This document shows positions 7,365-14,289 of a DNA stretch of 18,734 nucleotides, piece after piece. The stretch covers positions 1-18,734 of the forward strand of contig CAMMFK010000022.1 in assembly GCA_946496115.1 (NCBI GenBank), in the 5' to 3' direction. The stretch is from an uncultured Clostridium sp. (GTDB lineage Bacteria; Bacillota; Clostridia; TANB77; CAG-508). Under the pieces are notes generated by a model that saw only the letters and a list, made by a program, of their open reading frames with translations, was not told where the DNA came from and made no database searches. A program made the position numbers and the translations under genes. How positions within the stretch are numbered: position 1 is the stretch's first letter; every line of letters begins with the position of its first letter.

Positions 7365-8945
7365 TTATTCAATTCCTAAATATTCATTGTAAGTTATTTC
7401 TCTATCAACAAATCCATCTTTTCTAATGTCAAATATTCTATTTGCAACAGTCTCTGTTAATTGATGGTCATGTGATGTGAAAATGATGTTTCCTGTAAAC
7501 TTTTTCATTCCTTCATTTAATGATGTAATTGCTTCCATGTCTAAATGGTTTGTTGGTTCATCAAATATTAAAAAGTTTGCTCCTGATAACATTATTTTTG
7601 AAAGTACACATCTTACCTTCTCTCCACCAGATAGCACATTTACTGGCTTTAATGCTTCTTCACCAGAGAATAGCATTCTTCCTAAAAAGCTTCTTACATA
7701 TGTTTCATCTGGGTCTTTTGAATACCTTCTTAGCCAATCAGTTATTGAATCATTTGATTCGAATAAATAGCTATTATCTTTTGGGAAATAACTATTTGTA
7801 ATTGTTGTTCCCCATTTTATTTCTCCATCATCTGGTTCTAACTCGCCTGCTAAAATTTGAAATAATACTGTAATTGCATTTTCATTTTCTGCTAAAACTG
7901 CTATTTTATCTTTGTCTTTTAATTTAAATGAAATATTATCTAATATTTTTTCTCCATTTATAGTTTTGCTTAAATTTTTAACCTCTAATATTTCATTTCC
8001 CGGTTCTCTGTCTGGTTTAAAATCTATATATGGATATTTTCTATTTGATGGTTTGATTTCATCAAGTTGTATTTTTTCAAGTGACTTCTTTCTGGAAGTA
8101 GCTTGCTTAGATTTTGAAGCATTTGCGCTAAATCTTGCAATAAATTCTTGTAGTTCCTTGATTTTTTCTTCTTTTTTCTTATTTTGCTCTCTCATTTGCT
8201 TTTGAATCAACTGACTAGATTCATACCAGAAGTCATAGTTACCAGGATAAACCTTTATTTCCCCATAATCCACATCACAAATGTGAGTACATACTTTATT
8301 TAAGAAATATCTATCATGAGAAACTACTATAACAGTATTTTCAAAATTAATTAAAAATTCTTCAAGCCAAGAAATAGTTTTTAAATCCAAGTCGTTTGTT
8401 GGCTCATCTAGAAGCAATATGTCTGGATTTCCAAATAATGCTTGAGCAAGCAAAATTTTAACTTTTTCTTTTGCTTCTATTTCACTCATCACTTTATAAT
8501 GTTTTTCAGGTGATATTCCTAAATCATTTAAAAGTTGCTGTGCATCTGATTCAGCATTCCAACCATCAAGCTCAGCAAATCTTTCTTCAAGCTTTGCTGC
8601 TTTCATGCCATCTTCTTCATTAAAGTCAGGTTTAGCATAAATTGCATCTTTTTCAGTTTTTATTTGGTATAGTTCTTTATTGCCCATAATAACTGTATCT
8701 ATTACTGTATATTCTTCAAAAGCAAAGTGGTTCTGATTAAGCACAGATATTCTTTCAGTTCTGTCTTTACTTACCTCTCCTTTGCTTGGTTCTAATTCAC
8801 CTGAAAGTACCTTTAAAAATGTAGATTTTCCAGTTCCATTTGCTCCTATAATACCGTAGCAGCATCCTTTGTTAAATTTAATGTTGACATCTTCATATAA
8901 TGATCTTTTTCCAAATCTTACTGATACATTATTAACTGTTAGCAT
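7365..8945 (-). CDS. ABC-F family ATPase, YbiT/YkpA type
   Basis: Soluble protein with two ABC ATPase domains and no membrane segments. ABC-F proteins act on the ribosome; the YbiT/YkpA branch is widespread and not in itself a resistance factor. Domain 1 (about 1-235) has Walker A GANGTGKS (K40), a degenerate signature (MSEIEAKEK) as in YbiT, and Walker B LLLLDEPTND. A charged linker with the conserved FSANASKSKQATSR follows (about 245-310). Domain 2 has the intact signature LSGGEKVR and Walker B FLIFDEPTNH, but its Walker A reads AENENAIT: the lysine position is I358. In relatives I remember this loop as already non-standard but still containing a lysine (AKT), so loss of it here is unusual. 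Length is normal for the family. It has its own promoter and a good ribosome binding site (AAGGAGAG) and looks monocistronic. Confidence 0.93.
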   Translation of the reverse strand: MLTVNNVSVRFGKRSLYEDVNIKFNKGCCYGIIGANGTGKSTFLKVLSGELEPSKGEVSKDRTERISVLNQNHFAFEEYTVIDTVIMGNKELYQIKTEKDAIYAKPDFNEEDGMKAAKLEERFAELDGWNAESDAQQLLNDLGISPEKHYKVMSEIEAKEKVKILLAQALFGNPDILLLDEPTNDLDLKTISWLEEFLINFENTVIVVSHDRYFLNKVCTHICDVDYGEIKVYPGNYDFWYESSQLIQKQMREQNKKKEEKIKELQEFIARFSANASKSKQATSRKKSLEKIQLDEIKPSNRKYPYIDFKPDREPGNEILEVKNLSKTINGEKILDNISFKLKDKDKIAVLAENENAITVLFQILAGELEPDDGEIKWGTTITNSYFPKDNSYLFESNDSITDWLRRYSKDPDETYVRSFLGRMLFSGEEALKPVNVLSGGEKVRCVLSKIMLSGANFLIFDEPTNHLDMEAITSLNEGMKKFTGNIIFTSHDHQLTETVANRIFDIRKDGFVDREITYNEYLGIE

Positions 8946-8975
8946 ATCTTCTTCTCTCCTTTTTTCATAAATTTA

Positions 8976-9004
8976 ATTATACTAAATTATGTTTAATTTA
9001 TCAA
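8976..9004 (-). promoter_or_regulatory. Promoter of the ABC-F gene
   Basis: On the - strand, TTGATA (8999-9004) and TATAAT (8976-8981) are separated by exactly 17 bp and lie about 30 bases before the ATG at 8945. No attenuator-like hairpin of the kind seen ahead of antibiotic-inducible ABC-F genes is visible in the short leader. Confidence 0.8.
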
Positions 9005-9072
9005 GTGCTAAGTTTTGTGCTATTTCACATTTTTTGGAGATGAATTCTGTTATATTTTTAATTTATAATTTT

Positions 9073-10026
9073 TTACTTTCCCAGCAATCCTTTTTTATTT
9101 AATAGCACAATTGTAACTGCTGTAACCGCAAATGCTATTCCACAAAGTATCCAAAATCCGTATTTTTCTATCTCAAAAGGTACTTCAACATTCATTCCCC
9201 AAAGTGAAGCTATTAATGTTGGTATTGATATTATAATTGTTATTGATGTTAAAAGTTTCATTACTTCATTTAGATTATTTGAAATTATAGAAGAATATGC
9301 GTCCATTGTGCTATCTAATATATCTTTGTATATTTTGCTCATTTCTATAGCTTGCTTGTTTTCAATAATTGCATCTTCTAATATGTCTTCATCATCTTCA
9401 TATAATTTAATGTTCTTAATTTTTATAGTTCTTTCCATTACCGCTTCATTGGCTCTTAAAGATGTTATAAAATATACCAAAGATTTTTCCAAATCTAGTA
9501 ATTTTAATAATGCTTTATTTTTCATAGAGCTTTTTAATCTATTTTCGGCAATTTCTGTTTCCCTGTTAATTAATTTTAAATAATTCAAATAACTAGATGA
9601 ATTTTTGTACATTACTTGTAAAATAAATCTGCTTTTTTTGTATGTGGCAAATCCTTTTACTTTGTTAATCGTAAAATCTTTTAGTATATCTAATTCTTTT
9701 AATGAAACTGTTATTATAAAGTCATCTCTTACAACTATCATACCAAATGGCATTGTAGTGTATATTTCGTGGTTTTCTACTTGTTCTAAAATAGGCACGT
9801 CCATAATAAATAGTATTGTGTCATCATCTTCTTCATAATCTATTCTGGCTTTTTCTTCACTATCTAGTGAATATCTTATAAAATCTTCTTGTATATTTAA
9901 ATTACTGCAAACTGTTCTTATTTCATCCTCGCTAGGATTTATCATATTTATCCATGAACCTTCTTTATATTCATTTATCTCCTCAAATTTATCTGTTAAA
10001 ATATCTGTATTGTATATTTTTATCAT
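9073..10026 (-). CDS. corA: CorA-family divalent metal ion transporter
   Basis: Inner-membrane Mg2+/Co2+ channel of the CorA family, working as a homopentamer. The 317 residues match the family: a long acidic cytoplasmic N-terminal part, a long helical stretch (about 140-250), then two C-terminal membrane segments (about 258-277 and 290-310). The family signature GMN is at 277-279, here in the form LWGMNVEVPF rather than YGMNF. A charged C-terminal tail (NKKGLLGK) ends the protein. An AGGGGGA ribosome binding site precedes the ATG. It lies 64 bp downstream of the DUF2974 gene on the same strand with no terminator in the gap, so it may be the last gene of that operon. CorA-like Zn2+ exporters (ZntB) share the fold and cannot be excluded. 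No Mg2+ riboswitch is visible in the short leader. Confidence 0.93.
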   Translation of the reverse strand: MIKIYNTDILTDKFEEINEYKEGSWINMINPSEDEIRTVCSNLNIQEDFIRYSLDSEEKARIDYEEDDDTILFIMDVPILEQVENHEIYTTMPFGMIVVRDDFIITVSLKELDILKDFTINKVKGFATYKKSRFILQVMYKNSSSYLNYLKLINRETEIAENRLKSSMKNKALLKLLDLEKSLVYFITSLRANEAVMERTIKIKNIKLYEDDEDILEDAIIENKQAIEMSKIYKDILDSTMDAYSSIISNNLNEVMKLLTSITIIISIPTLIASLWGMNVEVPFEIEKYGFWILCGIAFAVTAVTIVLLNKKGLLGK

Positions 10027-10090
10027 AGTATTCTCCCCCTATTCCTTTGTTTATTTATAATAATTTGAAAACTTTTTTATATATTTAACC

Positions 10091-11164
10091 CTAAATAACT
10101 TTTTCCATTATAGTATCTTTTACAGCTGTAAAAAAGGTTAAAATCATTTTTCCTATTTCTTTTTTATCTTCATTACTTATATCTTTATATGATTTTAATA
10201 TAATTCCCACATTTTTTGTCCATTCTGCCGTAAATTCTTTAAATGTTTTTGCCTTAGTTTTTGTAATTATTTCATACAATGTATTTATAAAATGCTCTCT
10301 TTGCTTTGGGCTCGTGGTTTTTAGCCAATTTCTAACGGTTTTATTCATAAAATCGCTACCGGCTGTGACTTTGTCAGCTTTTTCTATTTGATGGTTATTT
10401 ATCCTCCACGAAAATATATCATGTTGCATAAATGTGTATTGATCACTTGTAACTATTATATATTTTTCTTCATGTTCTAGCAACCTTCCAAACAGAGAAG
10501 ATTGTGGAATATATGTGTTTATTTTATTTAATACCCTTTTATATTTTTCTTTTTCTATAACTGTTTTATCAAAACCTGGTCCGTCAAAATTTGTTATATC
10601 TATTATTCTATCTTGCACTTTTTTTGAACAAAATATTCCTGCATAAACAGCTAAATTACCACCTTTAGAGTGTCCTCCGAGATGAATTTTGCTATTATAT
10701 TTTTTAGATACTCTTCTAATATATTTTAAAGCTTCTGACTGCGCTGGTATATTTGTCATAAAGCTTAAGTTAAAATCTTCTTTCCACCCAACAAGTGTAT
10801 CATCTGTACCGCTGTATGAAATATATATTTCTTCATTTTCCAGATGAATAGTGATTGCCACGAATTGTTTTTCCTTTTTGTCATCTCTTGAAAAATAATA
10901 ATCAGTTACAAGTAAATCTTTATATCTATTACTTTTTCCGACTAATTTAATGAGCTCTTTGTCCTTTTTCATATTAAATTTTTTAATATCTATATCTTGT
11001 AGTTTTTGAGCTATTATTTCAAATGTTTCTTTTTCTTCTATTTTTATCTCTTCGAACGGCAAATAAGATAACCTTGAAAAAATTAGGTTATCTATTTCGT
11101 TAAATTTTTCTTCTTGAAATGCAGTATTTCCATTTTCTTTTATGTAATCTAACATATTTGCCAT
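10091..11164 (-). CDS. Mbeg1-like (DUF2974) alpha/beta-hydrolase, lipase-like
   Basis: Predicted cytoplasmic alpha/beta-hydrolase of the DUF2974/Mbeg1-like group, whose substrate is unknown. The N-terminus (MANMLDYIKENG, then FNEIDNLIFSRLSYLPFE) is the family hallmark. The core has the strand YISYSGTDDTLVGWKEDFNLSF and the nucleophile elbow GGHSKGGN with catalytic S166. A later segment (NFDGPGFD) fits the region carrying an acidic residue. There is no signal peptide. Translation is coupled to the upstream TPR gene: only 4 bp separate the stop of that gene from this ATG, and the ribosome binding site (GAGAGG) lies inside the last codons of the upstream gene. The two proteins are therefore made together and may work together. 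The length of 357 residues is ordinary for the group. Confidence 0.88.
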   Translation of the reverse strand: MANMLDYIKENGNTAFQEEKFNEIDNLIFSRLSYLPFEEIKIEEKETFEIIAQKLQDIDIKKFNMKKDKELIKLVGKSNRYKDLLVTDYYFSRDDKKEKQFVAITIHLENEEIYISYSGTDDTLVGWKEDFNLSFMTNIPAQSEALKYIRRVSKKYNSKIHLGGHSKGGNLAVYAGIFCSKKVQDRIIDITNFDGPGFDKTVIEKEKYKRVLNKINTYIPQSSLFGRLLEHEEKYIIVTSDQYTFMQHDIFSWRINNHQIEKADKVTAGSDFMNKTVRNWLKTTSPKQREHFINTLYEIITKTKAKTFKEFTAEWTKNVGIILKSYKDISNEDKKEIGKMILTFFTAVKDTIMEKVI

Positions 11165-11168
11165 AAGT

Positions 11169-13280
11169 TTACCTCTCTATTTCTATTTTTTGTCCTTCGT
11201 CTGGATAATCTGGGCTTAAGCTTAATTTTGTTAATTGCTGTATAGCTAGTAATGTTTCTTTATCTATTTGCAAATCAAATGGGTGATTATTAATTTGCTT
11301 TGCTAATTCTACCATTTGTCTTAATAGTGTTTTTGCTCCACTGTTGAAGTCTAAATTAAATCTTTTGGCTAATGTATCCCATTTTGCAGTATCAAATATT
11401 GGTGTTTTTGCTTTTGCAATTGTTTTTAGTTGTTTTGCTAAATCACTATCTGCATTTTCATGCTTTTTCAAGTACATGTCTATGTATCCAATTGCAAGTT
11501 TATCTTGATTTTGTTTTTTGCTTCTAGCTACTACTGCAAATAGTGTTTCCCTATTTTGCAATGTTTTTGCATAAGTTTCAAATTCTTCTTCGCTCATTTC
11601 TAATATTTTTTGTAGTGATGCTTTTGGTTTTGTATCATCTTTAATCTCTTTTGATAATGCAGTCTCTTTTTTGGAACCTTCTTTCGTCGCTTGTGCTGAT
11701 GAAGTTTTTTTGTCTACACTTGAAGTTACCGTAGTTGTAGGATTATCATCATTCTTTTTTGATTTTTCAAGTGCTATTTTATCATTAATTTTCTTTATCA
11801 TAGTTAGCCATCTTGCTTCACTCTTTGGATATTTAGTAATTAACTCTCGTGCTATTTTTTTTGCTCTTTCTAATTCTCCTTTTTCTATCAATATATTCAA
11901 CCTTTGTGAAGCAAAATTCTCTCCTTTTTCAGGATACTTTTGTTCACTCTTAATTACCTCTTTTTCTGCTTCATCAAGTTTTCCTGATGCTATTAATGCT
12001 TTTATTCTTTGAGAGGCAAATTTATTACCTATTATAAATCCATATTTTTCTTCTAATTCTCTTGTTCTTTCTATTGCATCTAGATATTGATTTGCACTTA
12101 TAAGAGCCTCTACTAATTGAGAGTCATATGTTGAACTTTTTTCAGGACTTTGTCTCTTAAATATGTCAACAGCTCTAATAACTTCTTCTATTCCTTTAGA
12201 TTCTGTCAGTATTGTTATTATTTGGCTTTCAAAAGTAGTTTTAACAAACGGGTATTTCTTTATTGCTATTTTAGCTTCTCTTTCAGCCTCTTCATAATTT
12301 TTGCTTTGCATTAAAGCTTTTACCCTTTGTGAAGCTAATACAATAGCACTTTTGAATTTTCTATGTGTGTAAAACTCATTTTCATAAGTTTTTGAACTTT
12401 CAATAGCTTCATCATATCTTTCTAAGCCAATTAATGCACTTATTTTTAGACTGTAAACATAATCTACGCCATATTTTTCAATCATGCCATCCATTTCTCT
12501 TAGTGCTTCATCATATCTTTCAAATTGCAAATATGCATTCACTCTTAAGGAAGCAAATTGTAAAGCATATTTCGGATATTCTTCCTCACATTTTTTGCTT
12601 AATTCTATTGCTTCTTTAAAAGCAGAATTGTAAGTTAATGCTCTTGTTTTTTGAATTCTAAATGCTGATGTATTCCAAGGATATTTTCTTTCTAATTCTT
12701 CTTCCAATTTTAATGCCTCATCATTCATCCTTAACCCTATCATTGCTTGTAACTTTTGATTTTCCAAAAATGACACTTGCCTTGGATATTTGTTACCATA
12801 ATATTCTGTTGTATACTTTTCACATAAACCTAAAGCATCCGTGTATAATTCTCTATTAATTAATGACTTAATTTCTGCCATTACATTCACAAGCATTTCA
12901 ATATTTTTATCTTCATATACTGGCTTACTACTATTAAAAGTTCTTTTACCTTCGATGTCCCTTTTAGGTACGTCAGATTCATTACTTGAGTCTATTTCAT
13001 CTTGCCTAACATTTGTTGCATAGTTTTCATCAGCGGATGTTTGTGAAGCATTCTTATCATCTTTTTTTACTTTATCTTTTTCAGTAGGTTGCTCTTCTTC
13101 TTTACTTACTTTGCTTTGTTCTTCTTTTGAAACACCTATTGCTTTCTTTTTCCAAGAATAAATTGTTGGCATAGATATTGTTATTTCATTTTCTTTAGAC
13201 AAAATTTCTTGTACCCTTTTTACTGTTTCCCCTTGTGATAATAAATATAGTACTTTTTCTTTTATTTCTTTACTATACAT
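11169..13280 (-). CDS. HTH and TPR-like repeat protein with unknown C-terminal domain
   Basis: Large soluble protein of unrecognised function. The start is the ATG at 13280 (MYSKEIKEKV), seven bases after AAGGAGA; an earlier in-frame ATG at 13325 lies upstream of the -10 box and cannot be used from that promoter. Residues 1-50 look like a transposase-type helix-turn-helix (GETVKRVQEILS, then PTIYSWKKKA). A charged disordered linker follows (about 51-125), then about eight helical repeats of 36-40 residues (about 130-485) with a recurring F-A-S-Q-R-x3-L-I motif, for example KFASQRIKAL and NFASQRLNIL, resembling TPR. A second Lys/Thr/Ser-rich linker (about 490-545) leads to a helical C-terminal part I cannot assign. 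There is no signal peptide or membrane helix. It is translationally coupled to the DUF2974 hydrolase. DNA-binding is inferred only from the weak HTH resemblance. Confidence 0.85.
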   Translation of the reverse strand: MYSKEIKEKVLYLLSQGETVKRVQEILSKENEITISMPTIYSWKKKAIGVSKEEQSKVSKEEEQPTEKDKVKKDDKNASQTSADENYATNVRQDEIDSSNESDVPKRDIEGKRTFNSSKPVYEDKNIEMLVNVMAEIKSLINRELYTDALGLCEKYTTEYYGNKYPRQVSFLENQKLQAMIGLRMNDEALKLEEELERKYPWNTSAFRIQKTRALTYNSAFKEAIELSKKCEEEYPKYALQFASLRVNAYLQFERYDEALREMDGMIEKYGVDYVYSLKISALIGLERYDEAIESSKTYENEFYTHRKFKSAIVLASQRVKALMQSKNYEEAEREAKIAIKKYPFVKTTFESQIITILTESKGIEEVIRAVDIFKRQSPEKSSTYDSQLVEALISANQYLDAIERTRELEEKYGFIIGNKFASQRIKALIASGKLDEAEKEVIKSEQKYPEKGENFASQRLNILIEKGELERAKKIARELITKYPKSEARWLTMIKKINDKIALEKSKKNDDNPTTTVTSSVDKKTSSAQATKEGSKKETALSKEIKDDTKPKASLQKILEMSEEEFETYAKTLQNRETLFAVVARSKKQNQDKLAIGYIDMYLKKHENADSDLAKQLKTIAKAKTPIFDTAKWDTLAKRFNLDFNSGAKTLLRQMVELAKQINNHPFDLQIDKETLLAIQQLTKLSLSPDYPDEGQKIEIER

Positions 13281-13311
13281 TCTAAATCTCCTTATTTTAA
13301 AACTATTATAC

Positions 13312-13340
13312 ATTATATCACGCAAATTTGATTATGTAAA
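13312..13340 (-). promoter_or_regulatory. Promoter of the HTH-TPR / hydrolase operon
   Basis: On the - strand, TTTACA (13335-13340), a 17-bp spacer and TATAAT (13312-13317) with a TG extended -10 (TGATATAAT) form a near-consensus sigma-A promoter. The transcript would start about 25 nt before the chosen ATG at 13280, leaving room for the AAGGAGA site. This supports the shorter start. Confidence 0.85.
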
Positions 13341-13392
13341 TCTTTTGTGGATTTTTTATTAATAATTTTACACTATTTTTCTCTAGAGCCGG

Positions 13393-13421
13393 TTGACAAA
13401 AGCGAGTATTAGTATTATAAT
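13393..13421 (+). promoter_or_regulatory. Consensus promoter of tRNA-Lys
   Basis: Perfect TTGACA (13393-13398) and perfect TATAAT (13416-13421) are spaced by 17 bp. Transcription would start about 25 bases before the tRNA. It is the strongest promoter in the window. Because only T-runs and no hairpin follow the tRNA, it may also drive the toxin-antitoxin pair downstream. Confidence 0.93.
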
Positions 13422-13453
13422 AAATTGTGTGCATGATTTTTATTTATTCATTT

Positions 13454-13529
13454 GCACCTCTAGCTCAGTTGGTAGAGCAGCTGACTCTTAATCAGAAGGT
13501 CCGGGGTTCGACCCCCCGGAGGTGCACCA
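13454..13529 (+). tRNA. tRNA-Lys (anticodon CUU)
   Basis: A complete 76-nt cloverleaf with encoded CCA. The acceptor GCACCTC pairs with GAGGTGC, the D arm is GCTC/GAGC, the T arm CGGGG-TTCGACC-CCCCG is perfect, and the anticodon loop CTCTTAA gives CUU. The top pair of the anticodon stem (position 27-43) is a G-A mismatch; the other four pairs are canonical. Stretches of T after the CCA (13532-13546) may help end transcription, but there is no hairpin. Confidence 0.97.
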
Positions 13530-13603
13530 AATTTTTTTTCTTTTTTAATTTTCAGTATATGAATAATAAAAATAATTTATATGAATATATGGAGTCGATT
13601 TAT

Positions 13604-13918
13604 ATGACTATGAATGATAAAATATATAGTATTGAAGAAATACGTATCATATTAAATAAAATATTGAAAAATAAGCCAGTAAAAAGAGTTACTTTGTTTG
13701 GCTCTTATGCCAAAAATAAAGCTAATAAAGGTAGTGATATAGACTTAGTTATTGATACAAATAATACTATAAAAGGTTTTAATCTTATTAGTTTAATATG
13801 TGAAATAGAAGATAACTTTAATAAAAAAGTAGATGGATTTGAAAAGTCAGAAATTATAGAAAATTCAAAAATAGATAGTGAAATAAAGAAAACTGGAGTT
13901 GTTGTTTATGAAAAGTAA
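13604..13918 (+). CDS. mntA: MntA-type minimal nucleotidyltransferase antitoxin
   Basis: Small nucleotidyltransferase of the MNT fold, antitoxin of a HEPN/MNT (type VII) toxin-antitoxin system. In characterised pairs MntA transfers AMP to a tyrosine of the HepT toxin and silences it. The hallmark GS-x10-DxD is present: G33-S34 in FGSYAKNK and S44-D45-I46-D47 in GSDIDLVID. I chose the ATG at 13604 because GGAG (13591-13594) lies nine bases upstream; earlier in-frame starts have no ribosome binding site and would run through the tRNA. The resulting 104 residues fit the family. The toxin gene overlaps its end by 11 bp. The pair begins only 74 bp after tRNA-Lys and has no obvious promoter of its own. 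Read-through from the tRNA promoter is possible. Confidence 0.9.
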   Translation: MTMNDKIYSIEEIRIILNKILKNKPVKRVTLFGSYAKNKANKGSDIDLVIDTNNTIKGFNLISLICEIEDNFNKKVDGFEKSEIIENSKIDSEIKKTGVVVYEK

Positions 13919-14252
13919 AGAATTTATATCTTTATCAAAGATGATAACTTATATTGAAAAAGCATTTAAGTATACAAAGGACTGTACTTATGATACATTT
14001 TCCAACAACGAGGAAAAGATAGATGCTACAATTTTTGCTATAAGTCAAATAGGAGAATTAGTAAAAAATATAGACAAAGAAACTCAAATTAAATATCCAG
14101 AGATTAAGTGGAATATTTTAAAAGGAATAAGAAATAGAATAGTACATGATTATGAGGGTATAAATGTAAATATTATTTGGGATATTGTACAAAACGATTT
14201 AAATCCTTTAAAAGATAATTTAGAAAAGATAATAGATGTAGAAAAGAAGTAA
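13908..14252 (+). CDS. hepT: HepT-like HEPN toxin (RNase)
   Basis: HEPN-domain ribonuclease toxin paired with the nucleotidyltransferase before it. The 114-residue all-helical protein carries the catalytic R-x4-H-x-Y motif as RNRIVHDY: R75, H80 and Y82, where the tyrosine is the expected target of AMPylation by MntA. An acidic GE pair (ISQIGELVKN) in an earlier helix matches the family. The start is the ATG at 13908, preceded by GGAG (13895-13898) inside the antitoxin gene; its first 11 bp overlap the antitoxin, so translation is coupled. Upstream TTG starts are less likely. All motif residues are intact, so toxin and antitoxin both look functional. A bidirectional terminator follows at once. 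Confidence 0.9.
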   Translation: MKSKEFISLSKMITYIEKAFKYTKDCTYDTFSNNEEKIDATIFAISQIGELVKNIDKETQIKYPEIKWNILKGIRNRIVHDYEGINVNIIWDIVQNDLNPLKDNLEKIIDVEKK

Positions 14253-14282
14253 AAAGAACTATACGTTTCATAGTTCTTTTTT
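14252..14282. terminator. Bidirectional terminator between hepT and the VanW gene
   Basis: A perfect 11-bp stem (14252-14262 with 14270-14280) with a 7-nt loop has A-runs on the left and T-runs on the right, so it can stop transcription from both converging genes. The left arm begins on the last base of the hepT stop codon. Confidence 0.92.
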
Positions 14283-14289
14283 ATACTCA

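Noticed and set aside
7477..8205. Open frames on the + strand inside the ABC-F gene
   Set aside because: They are shadows of the clearly coding - strand: no ribosome binding sites and no family resemblance.
8946..9072. Antibiotic-sensing attenuator ahead of the ABC-F gene
   Set aside because: The leader after the promoter is only about 25 nt, with no terminator hairpin or leader peptide.
9308..9838. Two + strand open frames inside corA that look hydrophobic
   Set aside because: The hydrophobicity comes from reading an acidic helical region backwards; no ribosome binding sites.
11671..13023. Four + strand open frames inside the HTH-TPR gene
   Set aside because: Leu/Phe/Ser-rich translations typical of the antisense of an AT-rich lysine-rich gene; no start signals.
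13427..13603. GTG-started extension of the MntA gene
   Set aside because: It would translate through the tRNA-Lys; the ATG at 13604 with a GGAG site is a far better start.
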